Origin: Ancylostoma caninum
Taxonomy: Eukaryota; Nematoda; Chromadorea; Rhabditida; Ancylostomatidae
Direction: 5' to 3'
NCBI GenBank assembly: GCA_037903475.1
Contig: JBAJFG010000071.1
Location: 1,486,001-1,550,000 of the forward strand
DNA length: 64,000 nucleotides
Shown here: piece after piece, positions 10,911 through 23,000 of the stretch
Layout of the letters: the number at the start of each line of letters is the position of its first letter
How positions within the stretch are numbered: the stretch's first letter is position 1
Notes under the pieces: model-generated
Seen by the model: the letters and a program-made list of their open reading frames with translations, nothing else
Told to the model about the DNA's origin: nothing
The model's database searches: none
Made by a program: the position numbers and the translations under genes

Positions 10911-13900
10911 CAGTGTATGCCGCTGCTGCTCAGCGGGATGACGCTTTCCTAGAACGCCTCTTCTTAAAAACGTGACATTTTTGAACAACACGCATGTGTT
11001 TATATTGCATTACGCCACTGCGTTCGATATGCAAGCTATATTCTCACAATAAAAAATACTGCGAGTAAACACAGAATTTTTTTCGCTCTGGGCTCTAAAT
11101 GAGTGAACCAGTGGAGGATGCAGCAGTGTTTTGGTTTACGCCACTTTGGCATTGGCAAATAAATAATAATAAATTCTTGAGAAGGGAAAACAGGTAATCG
11201 CACATGTGGCTTAAGCACGCATTGAGCATACATAAAATACCCTATTTCCATTTCGTTTCGTCAGCACATAACGACTGGACGGCAGTGGAACATATATTTT
11301 TGGCTCCCGTCCGTTGGTAGCTCATTTTGCTTCGCCTAATCTTACTCCTATAACAATCTCGGACAAGGAAGATGAGAAGAAACTCTGTCTCAAATGATAT
11401 ATCACATTCCCTAATGATATGTATGTGTTTTCTGGCTAAAAGATCATACATCTCCGCAACTGCATCGCCTACTTGACCCCCCATCAGTGACAAGCCAAAT
11501 GTTCTCGAATGTCTCCAGCTCGAACGCGACTATCGACCTGTGCGACGTGCGTTTATCGGGAATCCATGACGTCGACACTTCCAGGAATTTCAAGTGGACT
11601 GAATTTTTACTGAAATGATATACCACAATTCGTAATGATAATAATAATATTATTGTTATTATGATTTTGAACATACATACACTACCACATGCGAACATGA
11701 TAGTTGTAGCAAATTTCAATGGCAAATTTTCGAAGAGCTCGGAGGGGTTCCACCGCTTAAGGGTGGGGCGCTTAGTCAGTTTATAGACTCCACAGGATGA
11801 GCGTAAAATCTTCTGCAACTGAGATAAATTATATCACTCCGTCACATTTGGAGGCATCGACGCATTCATAAATCTCGGTTATTCTTCGCAGAGGGTGTTG
11901 ATACAGAAACAGTGGATTCGCTGAGATTTAGTCACGTTCCCTATTGTTTGGATCTGATCCAAACGGTAGGGTAGAATTGAGGTATCCGAGCTCTAAATGT
12001 GGACCTCATTCACTTGGTATGGCTTTTTTTGCACTACAGTTCACAATACATATTCAGCGTGGGGTGAGTTCCTGATGGGAGGATTCTGTCCTCGTTACTC
12101 CTCGGCTCCCTTTTCGGTTCTGCTAGCTTCCAAGCGAACAAAATACAAATCAAATTGAAAATCCAATTTCCACACTACAAACTGGAAACTCTTTTAGGGC
12201 GGAACTGCTCTTAACGATGTGGCGAACTTCTGAACTTTGGGAAATTCAGAAAACTAGAAAAAGTAAGGTCACTATGGCTCTTCTAAAATTAGAAAAAAAG
12301 ATCGAAAAAAATTACAGCGTCCTACGAGCGCTAGCATGAGACATTTCTTGTTCATGCAGATCACAGTGGGTCATGAAACCAACTAGGAATCGGCGGTGAG
12401 TTGGTGTTCGTAACTGCAAACGTTGGGTGAAGCATCGTTTCGTTTTTCAAAAGTTGCCAAAAACCATTTTTGTGAGCCCTGTAAAACGAGAAAATGCCCA
12501 GTAGCGGATGCAAAATTACAAGGGCATGGAAATTTTGATGTACATAGAAGCAGGCTGTGCCAATTCCCTCATATATCTGAAACGAAATATATATAATGTT
12601 CACGCTTTTCTACGCTTTTCTCGTGAAATGAGAAGTGTCCCCTGTAGAAATAGAATAAGAAGCAGAGGATGCCTCCCAGTATGTTTCAAAGGGGCGAAAA
12701 GTGCAACACTAAAAAGAGCTAAGAGAGATTACACCACTTCCGATGGTGAGCGAACATCGCACGTGAGCTGCGAGACGGCCACTGGTTCTCTTAACATCCG
12801 ATAAAATGGGAGTGAACGCATATACATATAGTGCGCAGATTAAAAACTTCTCATCCAGTGCAAAGAAAGACTTCCATCTTTCTCATGTGGATTTCTCGTG
12901 ACCTTCGCACGCCTACCCCGCGAGTTCCAAGAAAACGATTTAGAGGAGTACGAGAGAGAAGAGCTAAGGCTACTCCTAGTCACAGTGGTGGCCACCTTCC
13001 ACCAATTCGCTTTTGAGAGCTCTCCCATTGGGAAATAAGACATCAACAAGTGCGTGAAGTTGATCTGAAAACTGGGTTCAAAATTCTAGAAAATGAATGT
13101 GCGAGTTCATGAACAGGCTAGACATGGGCCCACTGTGATTCCCTGAATGTGAGGTTTGGTTTTCTTATTCGAGCAGCTTTTGAAAGAGCCCCGCTTTCTG
13201 CTCTGGACCGGGACATTGTACGGATTTTGTGCATTTCCTAGTTACTATTATTATCGAAACGAGGCAATGTCTTATCCTACCCACAACCGTCAGCAAGAAC
13301 TGTTCTGCTCAGAAATTGCGGGTTAAACCACTTCATTTGGTGATACCGGAAATTTGAAGTTTGCGCTGAATTTTTCTACCATAGCGCAAGTTTCCGTGGT
13401 GTGTTTATCAATAAAAAATAGTCTAGATTCAGCACTGTTAAACATCGTTTAGATAGTTCCTAATATCGCTATTGCAGAGGAATACACCAGCAAACGATGT
13501 GCAATAATTAATAATAACTCATGTATGTATTGTATAAATGTAAATATGTACATATCATTGCTCAGTGTGCTGCTATCAAGCTGATCTACAGGCTTAACTC
13601 AGGTGAAAAAAATTGAGAAGAACCCGTCTGCTTTCAAGCTTTTGTTTATTTCTCTCCACTTGCCGGAAAATTCCGGCACCGCAGTGGAGAGGAAAGGTAG
13701 AATTCGAGAGTTGGTTTCCTATAGAATTCTCTGCTGAAAACTGTATCAGCCTGTTGTTGTTCCCTTTTCTTTGTGGATATTTCCTAAATATGTCTATGAT
13801 TAGTTACTCCAATTCAAAATTAAGGTTCACTTACTACATTTGAGGCTGGGTGGTTCCCATTTTTGAGCGAGAAACTACCTTCACCCAGTCCCCGTTTACG

Positions 13901-15364
13901 TAATACGACGGCCAGTACGGCATCGTAGCTTCAGCTACTTTTTATATGAAGTTCATAGCATATTACATGTACGTCAAAAACTACCTCTCACACGACGGTA
14001 GCATTAATGGGGATTACAACTGTAGAGAATCCAAAATAAGCGGAATATCCAGAATTAATGCAAAAAGGGATATCCTTTGAAATATGAGTACGGTTTTGCA
14101 GCGGCGGGGATCGCGACGGAAAGTGATCCCAGTATCACGCGTAAATAGGCTCACTGAGGAAAAACATGCAGATGATGAGTATTGAAAACAAGAAAACTGG
14201 GAAAATTCGCTACAGATGGAGGGAGAGGCAAGTGCATCGGCTAAGAAAGTTGGAGGGCGGCAGCACATGATAATCCCATATAAGTGGGCAATAGGCTGTG
14301 CTCATGCAGCAACTCCTTCACCATAAGGGAACTGACACTGTGGAGCACAGCTCGTCGATTTGGTCGCGTTTGTGGAGTGATGATCCGAAGCTCATAGCTC
14401 AAAGAAACAGCGAAGAGCCGAAAAAAAGACCCTCGAGGGCGAAGTGCATGAAACTCTCGGACAGAGAGGCTTCGGAGTTATAACTCATCCCAACGAATGT
14501 GTTCGCTGTCATTCCACTGTGACGCACTGCACGCCTGGAATGTGATAGTTTAGAAGATCATGCGAATGGTGAGAGTTCTTGCAAACGATGCGAAGACGTG
14601 TATTGGGTTATGCAGACTCGGGGTGTTTCACCTATGAGAAAACTCTCACTTGAAGCTCTTGCGCCTATTTCAAGCAATATACTCAAACATACAGCAACAT
14701 ATAACATCGAGACCCAGGGTATACAGTGGCAGCCATATAGATGTAGATCCTCTTATATAAATCATGGTAGTGCAACAAAATTTTCTAGAGCGCAGGCGTA
14801 GGGGAATAGCACGTGATCGCATGATTTTGCCATGAGGCTCCATTATTAGACTGTGGCTCGCTAGGATGCGCAGCTGACGGGGCATTCGGCCGATGTTTCG
14901 TCATAGGTGCATAGACGTGGTGGAAGTCGGACGCATTCGGGATTTCGCGGTGGGACCAGCGGCTAACGGTCTCGAGCCCTCCGGGCGAGACAGTGTTTGC
15001 AAGGATTTGACGATGCATTGCCGCAATGTACGGAGCAGAGTAGCCCCTCTGATGGAACATTGTCAGTAACTGCACTCAATCTTGGAACGCTGGACGAAGG
15101 ATGAGTAGAGACCGTAGCGATACGATTCACTCGGTTTCTTTATGTAGGATGTGCTCCTTGCGCACCTCTCATTATTGAGGTCCCATGGGAATTATACAGA
15201 TTAAAGATCCGTCTGTTCTTAAGGAGGGCAGTACAATCAAATTCACAGGATGAACGGACGAAAAACACGTCATTATAAGTTGTTGTGACATCTTCTGGAA
15301 CCATTTGTGCAATTTATCAGACTTTCCAAATATTTCCTAACTTTCTTCCATTTTTTTTCAAGAT
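10911..15364. other. no firm gene; one candidate exon
   Basis: Mostly AT-rich with short frames. The best candidate is a plus-strand frame at 12844-13038 (64 residues plus TAA) containing F-Q-E-N-D-L-E-E-Y-E-R-E-E-L-R-L-L-L, which has a normal charged, helix-like composition, but its start and partner exons are not visible and the opposite strand is also open. A 61-codon plus-strand frame at 14298-14483 is polar and Lys/Ser-rich but has no further support. Confidence 0.3.
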
Positions 15365-15815
15365 TTACAAAGGATGCGGGTGCACTCACGACGTACTGAT
15401 CTGCCGGGGCACTTAGTTCAGAAAAACATCAGGATAGGTGTCCACCGATCGAGAAAGGGTCCGCTATGGCTCAATAGTGGGGAAAACGCCAGGATACGGG
15501 TCCATCGATGGAGAATGGGTCCGCAGGGATGCCAATATTGGGGAAAGCGCTGGGACACGGCTGGCCCAATAGTGTGAGGAACGCCAGGATACAGATCCAT
15601 GAATGGAGAATGGGTCTTCCCTGGTCCAAAAGTGGGGAAAGTGCCTGGATACGGGTGGATAGAGAGTGGGCGCGGATAGAGAGTGGGTCCGCATGATTCT
15701 CATTAGTGGGAAAAACGCCAGCATACGGGTCCACGGATGGAGAATGGGTCCGCCGTGGCCCAATAGTTTGGAAAACACAAGATGCACATCTACGGGTGGA
15801 GTAGGGGCACGCTAC
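15365..15815. repeat. minisatellite, ~60-bp unit, about seven imperfect copies
   Basis: Repeating units carry the pattern GGATACGGGTCCA followed by TGGAGAATGGGTCCG and then CCAATA-TGGGGAAA. Units are imperfect and vary around 55-65 bp. Because the unit length is often near a multiple of three, several overlapping open frames appear on both strands; these are by-products of the repeat and not genes. Confidence 0.85.
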
Positions 15816-16534
15816 GCACTCATTTGTGTCTCAGTCGACCACCTCTTCTTCCTCCCTCTATATTGAAGCAGAAGCTCATCAGTTAGACTATCTCAGCAAC
15901 GTGAAGCTTGAATCATTTCAGGTGATTATTCGCACGGCATTAGTTACACTGTGTTGTTCACAAGTCCTAAAGCCATGTGAAAGATACTCCTGCGCAGAGT
16001 TGAAAATGGCCGCTCATAACGGGTCCATAGGCATGTAAGGAATGTGACAAAAAGTAGGTATTATCACTGCATCGGAAATTAGCTTTACATGTAGGTGCGT
16101 GATTGGAAATTTGGTAGGAACTCTAAGATCGCGAGAAGATTCGAAGCCTGACGAGGCGGCCAGCTCCGTAGAATATACGCAACTCATAAGAATGATTTTG
16201 TATTTGAGCTCAGTTAATGATTAGTTCTGCTTATTTGCTAATTTTCTAAGCATTTCGCACGTGTGAAGCTTTTGCACATACCTCAAGTGGCTGCCCCACC
16301 CCACTTTCTAGCGTCCCGAAGGGGCGCTAGTTTATTACAACTGTTTATGACAGTCGTGCGATAAGATTACATCACGTCGCAATTCAAGCAAAAGATATCC
16401 ACTAATTTAAAATACATAATGCCTCCAGCTAATTAGAAAAATTGCATTACAAATATAATATATACATGTGCAATACTGCCCACAAGATGTGGAAACCGAC
16501 GGTCGCTCCGCGGAGTCACTGTCGCGTAATTTCC
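15816..16534. other. no gene seen
   Basis: No recognisable exon. A small inverted match (CTAGCGTCCCGAAG and GGGGCGCTAG) occurs near 16308-16331. Confidence 0.4.
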
Positions 16535-17272
16535 TTAAAGGCAGCACCCACGGAAATTTTCGACTTCGACATTTTGGCACAAATCGGTGTAATCGAGTGC
16601 GCTGAACATTGTTACAAGGCTGAAAGCAGTCAAAACCTTTGAAATCTCTATTTTCAAAAACCCCTTTTTTACCGCTTCTAGCAGGTTGGGCCGAGTTGCG
16701 CGACCTCTTCGATGTGGAGCGATCCAAAGAAGTCGATACCACCGCGCCCCTTGTAAGCTGATTTTTGGGCGAAATCGGATTTCGGCATTGTTTCGCAGTG
16801 TTTCTGAAGCTGACAAAAAAAACGGATTTTGAAAAAGATTGTCCGACCGCTCAAGTTGTTGCACTAACTCTAACGAATTCTTAAGTGACCCCAGCACCAC
16901 GAAAAATATTCAAAAATGAAATAGCTCAAGAATCAGGCATACAGATGATTACACAAGAAGGACAAGTAGAAAAAAAGGTAATGCCAAGCAAAGCAAAGAA
17001 TGAGGGCTAAGTACAAAAGAAGAGCTGTAACATGACAGGAAAAGAAATGACTGCCCAAGAAATCAGCTGGCAACAATGTCCGCTGCCGCCACAACTCGAT
17101 CGAACGACCCCACGCTGATTCTGCTGATCCAGGATCTCGGACATTCAACTAATTATATCTAAGCAAAGGCCGAGTTTTCGATACTGCTGTCTTTGCAGAG
17201 TTGTTGGGACAATTTCTGAGGTTTCGAAACGATCAAAATCTCAAACAAAATTTCCGTGGGTGCTGCCTTTAA
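16535..17272. mobile_element. MITE-like element with ~26-bp perfect terminal inverted repeats
   Basis: The left end (16535-16560) begins TTAAAGGCAGCACCCACGGA and the right end (17247-17272) is its reverse complement, matching over about 26 bp. The 738-bp interior has no recognisable transposase. The first ten bases are shared with the 573-1482 element, pointing to a related terminal family. Confidence 0.8.
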
Positions 17273-18524
17273 AACTGCCTCAATCCAAGCGTTTTGTTCA
17301 TCATTCGATTTGTCTCGAGGAGATCTTTCAGATGACTTACTGAATATCAGAGTAAACTACTAGATTACTGGTTTCCTCCAAGTAATCGATATATCGACTG
17401 ATGCCGTGTAGTGGATCGCATTAGTAGCGGCGGAAACACTTGTGATGAACCGGATCTGAAGCTCATGCTTGATTATTTCAGCTAAACTGAGGTAAAAACT
17501 TCCAAAATTAAGCATCTAGACGCAGAACTGAACCAGCTTCACATTATTTCAAAGACAGCCAATTTTAGACAGCTAATTCAAAAGAAAGCCAATTTTAAGA
17601 CCTAGTGAACAAAACAATAGAAGATGAAATTGGGAGTGTAAATGGACAAATGAAGAAGAAATATTCAAATGGAAACTTAGTCCGTGATGAAACTATCGGG
17701 ATGAAATTCGATCATATGATGAGTGTGAATGTGAACTTTCTTCTCCTGTCTCAAATTCGTCGCAAACTGCTTTTGAATGAAATTACATTGCTCAGGGTTA
17801 AATTTTAATTGGTTTGTTAGTAGCGTATTTTTGCACAGCTTACATCATTCCGTTCTGGAGTTAAGCCTGCTCCCTGATCCCGAAGCGAATGTGGCTCGTG
17901 TATTCTGTTTAAGGAATGCTGTGGAACTCGTAACAGGTCCGAAGAAACTGAACAGAGGATGATTGTAATAATTCCTTTGGTAAAAACTCGTCACAATTTC
18001 TTGATATTCGTATCTAATAAGTTTCCTCAAACTTGTACTGCAATCGAGACGACTCCTTCCTTCTGAAATATGGTAGAGGAATTTTCTTGATGAGTTTAGC
18101 TTACTTTGTCCTCAATTAAGAGCATCAGATAAAGGTTACGTGAGGATTTTCCATCTTCAAAAGTTATTGGAAAAGTTTCATGATACAATTTGTCAAAAGC
18201 ATGAAATTCCAGCTCTAACGGTGCTTGGATTAAAGCTTCGCCCTTATTAAGCCTGCTATTGTAAAAGAAGCTCAGAAAAACAAGGGTATACTACTTCAAC
18301 CCCTGATCCCCCCTCTCATCAGTTAGTTGAGAGGATGACGAAATGAACTGAATGAAGAAATCCTCGAAGTGCTTTTTATTGCCCCTTTACTTTCCGAATC
18401 ATGGAAATATTATGAAATAACTCAGTTGTCCCATCCATTGAATGCAATAGCCGGATTATGTTTGGGTCTGCAACTCGACTGCGTTTTGCTGGAACCCTAG
18501 CTACGCAGCTTCGTCCAGACAGCC
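17273..18524. other. upstream region of the DSL gene; no firm gene
   Basis: Contains open but unremarkable plus-strand frames (17605-17962) that could be decayed coding sequence; none has a recognisable domain. The DSL-ligand promoter should lie in the right half, but no core-promoter element can be named with confidence. Confidence 0.35.
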
Positions 18525-18603
18525 TTTTTGCAGGCGTCTGTTGTCTGTACAGTACACATGCCGATGGGCGGCGCTTTCGACAGTCGTGCCTCATTTGCCG
18601 TCC
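18525..18603 (+). promoter_or_regulatory. 5' leader of DSL gene: acceptor site and overlapping uORF
   Basis: A strong nematode acceptor (CTTTTTGCAG, ending at 18533) lies 70 nt before the proposed start codon and may be a spliced-leader addition site or the acceptor of a non-coding first intron. The leader 18534-18603 contains two in-frame ATGs (18558, 18564) that open a short upstream frame ending at 18656. That frame overlaps the signal-peptide start at 18604 in another register, an arrangement expected to reduce translation of the main frame. Confidence 0.45.
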
Positions 18604-20000
18604 ATGAGGGCGCGATCGACTGCGCTGATTTTGCTCACAGTCCTTTTGCAAGTTGATCAGGTCAGTTTCTGGGGCCTCCTCTCACATTCTTTTTGACTGG
18701 ACTTCTCTGAGCAGTTCCTGAAAGCCTGCTGTTTCGTGCAGGTTTCTGTGCAAATTGTTGTTCTGACCCCCTCCTTGAATGCTTCCCCTCCTCAGCTGGT
18801 AAATCATGCAATAAACTCGATCATCTAGTCAGAATGACTGGTAATGTGTTAGAGATTCACGAAGTGGGGTAAAATCCAATTGAATTCAGTGTCAGAGAAG
18901 CACATATTCGAACGTTCTGGACAAACTCTTTTCAACATGGTTTGAGAGATATTGCTATTGCTGGGAGTTGCTACTGATGTTGCTTAATTGAAAACCCAAT
19001 GATGTATATCATAACTACTGAGAAAATTTTTTCTGGCACGCACTCAACACTTTCTCAACCCATCCCTTTTTGTCGAATACTGGTGTCAAGCTCATCAAAG
19101 ATAAATCGCATTCTTTATAGCTTGCCATTGCTCTCTTGAAAGGGAAAAGCTTTTTCCTCCGGGAAAGAGTATGTTCATATTATACTTTAGCGAATAAATG
19201 CATTAAATTTCTTCTACCTAAAACAAACAATCACAGGGCAATCATTGACGATTTCAGCTGTCATTTTACAATGATATGTTGTTTCTTCGCTTTTAGAAGC
19301 AGAAAAAAATTGCGGAATTCAAATATTTGAATATGATAGATTATTAGTGCCCAGAACTCAATTATGCAATTTCCCTTGTCTCAGAGAAATAGCTCTTTTC
19401 ATAAAGATCTAATTTAAAATGGAGGATAAGTTCTTTTGAAATTATGAAGAAAATGGATGTTTTTGCCTCCTCCCACCTTTCTCCTCTTCCTCCTCGCGAT
19501 CCCTACGCCCATCATGAGTGCGGGTATCTGATAATTACAGTATGCGTACCGCTTAGAGGTCCATGAATTGGTGGTTGTTATGTCCGCGGAACAGACAGTA
19601 CATATCTGCGCCGGTTGCGCAAGCCAGTCCGATCGTATCCACCCAAAACATCTGCTTGTTGCAGGTGCCAGCCTACTCGACGTCCCGCTTCAGGATCCGC
19701 GATGTGAGGGTGGTTCATGGAGGGACAGCAGACTGCTGCGAAGGTTCCTTTTAACCTACTATAGCAGGCTGTGGAAGTTCCCAGCATCATGAATACAAAA
19801 CCTAGGAAATACTGCTTTAAGAGGACCCAGCGAACTCGTCCTGCCCTTGCGAGCTGCAGCTGTCCTTCTGCGCTGGTGTCCGTTTTCCCGAGAAGAAACA
19901 GTACAAGGACTGTCACTACATCCACTTCCAGACGCCGTTCATTTCGCCCGACGACATTCCTTACAACGCCGACGTTCCCATCAACATCAGGTGGCCTGTG
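18604..20000 (+). CDS. DSL ligand exons 1-3: signal peptide and MNNL domain
   Basis: Exon 1 (18604-18660) encodes [16 protein letters not shown], a typical signal peptide with a basic start and hydrophobic core, and ends in phase 0 at CAG/GTCAGT. Exon 2 (19665-19743) follows CTTGTTGCAG and encodes [12 protein letters not shown] ending with the MNNL double cysteine. Exon 3 (19822-20000) follows CTTTAAG, restores the split Glu codon, and encodes [10 protein letters not shown] and later V-P-I-N-I-R-W-P-V before GTGAGT. The donor after exon 2 is weak (GTTCCT), but no other junction keeps the frame. The order CC, CxC, C, C and the I-x-x-W-P ending match the MNNL (Notch-ligand N-terminal) layout. 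Confidence 0.8.
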
Positions 20001-23000
20001 GTGAGTCATGCCTCTGGCGCATTCGGTGGTCGCACCAGGGCTGCTTCTGTTCTGTAATCCATCGCTACAGTGCCACTTGTTACCGTAATTACACCTACGT
20101 CAAGTGCCATTACGGCATCCGCTTCATGCTTGTTGCTACTGGCCTGCGGAGTGCTCAAGCACCATATTTTTCCCTCTTTACCAGCAGCAGAGTAGCAGAG
20201 CTGGCGTTCTCGCGACCGCTATTTTTATCTGCATGGTTGACAGAAGTTCTAACGCTTGGTAGGGATACTTTGCTTTTCTCCGATAACTTACGCAGAGGCG
20301 GTAGTAGTCAACCTATCTCACGGCCCTTAAACCCACGAGCTTCCTCTCGGTAAAGGTCCTCGATCCTAAGCCCTCCAGAGTTCGAAGAAAAATGGCTTGC
20401 TTCTCTCGAAGAAATGGAGGTACACAGCATAAAAGGGTGCAAAAAATAAAAATAAATAACAAAGGTTCTTGCGACCATCGCAGGCTCACGGTGCTCCTCT
20501 GAATGACTGCGCAATTCACTTTTGTACCTGACGGCTGACGGTATCCACACCCATTTGTCATATGAAAGCAACTGACAACTGTAAAAATGTCGAAGAAAGT
20601 CCAAAGTCCTGTGTATACCTAATCTAAAGCTCGGAATGCTGCTATATTCATGTAAATTACTATTTTTGTTATGTTAGACCAATTCTGATGGATGGAGAAG
20701 GACAGTAAATCCTTGCCATTTCCATGCTTGCCAAAAACTTTTTTCCTGTTTACAAATCGAACAGATCGATTGAACTTTTTTCTTTCAATCTAATTCCATT
20801 TTATCATGAGCAATTCCCTTCCTAATATGACCACTGCGTTCACTCAGTCCTCCCTTACTTAGAGAGGCAACTGTTTTTGGTTGAGCCTGCTAGAAGCCAC
20901 CAGCGCTCGGTTAGAGTACTTAGGACGGCATACGTACTTAAACAAATCCAAGCACACTCATTTGTCCAAGGAGTTCACGATGTTATGTCCTTTGGAATCA
21001 ATCCTTTAGAGAAAAACGTCGGACTTTTCAATTAATACATGATTCGAAAAATTAACTGTATCAGACCAGCCCCCCCCCCTCCTCTACTCAATTACTTCGT
21101 AGTCCCTACCCATTCTGTTTTACTGAAAACTGCATGTAAATGTTAATATTTCGCGTGCTTTCGATTTACGCCTTAATTTGCCTTGCGCACTTGAATTTAC
21201 GTATCAATAAATGAATTTTAACTTGTTGCTAAGAGAGGAGAAGATCTAACGACTATCTTTCGCTGGAGAAGACAAATAAGAAAGAAAAGGAAAGGAACCA
21301 GAAATTCAGAAAAAAATTTAGAATCAAAAAGTCGGGAACGAATACATGAACTTCCGCGGGAAGCTAGGGAATACGAGAAAGGGCTTAGCTCAAAGAGAAA
21401 TTTGAAAAACAACGATCGTCCCAGTGAACATCCGCATTCTCCTAAAGATGACTGCACACTCTTCATTCTTTGTCCTTCGCTCTTCCATTCAATTCAATTC
21501 AATTTCGTCGAAATGATAGCACCTTTTAATCTAGATAATTTGAGTATAACTATAAACGAGATTTTCCAGTGACTTCAAAAAAGAACGACCCAAGATTTCC
21601 GAAAAATCCACGGATACAAATCACGACAACTCTCTGGAGCTCCTTTCACGGTCGAAATTTCACATAATTTACCAAGCATATCATTTACTCTTCCGTAATT
21701 CCAACGGAACATGATCCATCACTATCCCTCATATCTGGTTTCTGAAAATCTTTCACACCACTTGGAAGTTGACATCCAGGGTATCGCTGCAAATAATCCC
21801 CTTTATTGGCACATCTAAATTTTCCACTTCATCGTCGCAGTTCTCGTTGTTGTAGAGTTCAACCAATTTGTTTTCTTTTCTCTACTCCAGGCATCCTCCC
21901 TAGCTGGGACGCGTGGCTTTGTTCGGCTTCTTCCATAGAAACTGCTGCCAGTGTGATGGTTTTTGCGTGTGGCCATTGGCCTAGATCTCCCACTTTCCAC
22001 TCTCCGTTTAATGGACTCGTGGGCGCACTCTTTACTCATCTTCGAGCACGAAAAACGCCTCATTTCAGCGACCTTTGCGGATGAGGTGAAATCGGGCTTT
22101 GCTCGTGCCGCCCGCGGTTGAGGTTCGCTTTCACGGTGCGGACGAGTTGTGGCGGTATTGTTTGGTTTCGAGGGACGGGGGCAGCATTCCAGGAGGGACA
22201 TCTGCGTCTGGCCAGCTGTGGCATGGACAGTTAATCGATACCGCGTCAGGATACCCCGAACTGATAATTTCAAACCGTATCCCCGGAGTGTGGAAACGGT
22301 CTGCACTGCTCGTACCGTACGTTGCTCTCCGCTTGCCCGTCGACGACCGCGCGTGGTCCTTTGAGGGCGCTGGATTAGCGGATAAGAGCCGCTCGCCCAA
22401 GAGTTCCGGTCGGTGCTAAGAACACCGCTTATCGTACACCGCTCCACACAGTGCATGCTCTAGCCTTTTCTGGCTCAGGACACGAGAGTGGCCCGTTTTC
22501 TCCGCTTACGTTTACTCCAGTGGGAGGGCAATTACGGACACCTGTGCGGAGGTGGATGGCGCAAGCGAATTAGAAAACCGCCAGGGTCATCAGCAGAAAT
22601 ACACGAGCCAAACCGTCAATTAGCACTTAGTTAAGGGCTCCGTTGGCACAACACGCGACAGCACGTCCATCGGCCACTGCCAGCGGGGGCGACGTCGCCT
22701 GTCGCCAGCAGATCGCGCGCTGACGAAGCGTCAACCACCTGTCTGATGAGTAATCGAATGCGCGCTACAGTCCCCTCGCGAAATGGGTCTTATCCTGCTA
22801 AGATCATGCACTCATCCAGAGCGTATCAACTTCTGCCATGAGTATTTCGCGATGTGATATTCGAACCGGAGGAATCTACCGTATTGGGAATTCTAAACGA
22901 GCAAGCTGAAGCAGCAATAAGTAATGTTCCTGTTCCTGCTTATGACTTGTCCGGTGCTCTTACTGGGGAAGGAGTCCGTACAAGTATATGGACAACCAGC

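Noticed and set aside
15418..15866. Several overlapping open frames on both strands
   Set aside because: By-products of the ~60-bp minisatellite.
19578..20009. 143-codon minus-strand open frame
   Set aside because: It is the antisense shadow of the MNNL exons, which have matching cysteines and splice sites on the plus strand.
21815..22456. 213-codon minus-strand open frame
   Set aside because: No domain, runs through a GC-rich island that is open in several frames, and carries no splice or start context; treated as a candidate enhancer instead.
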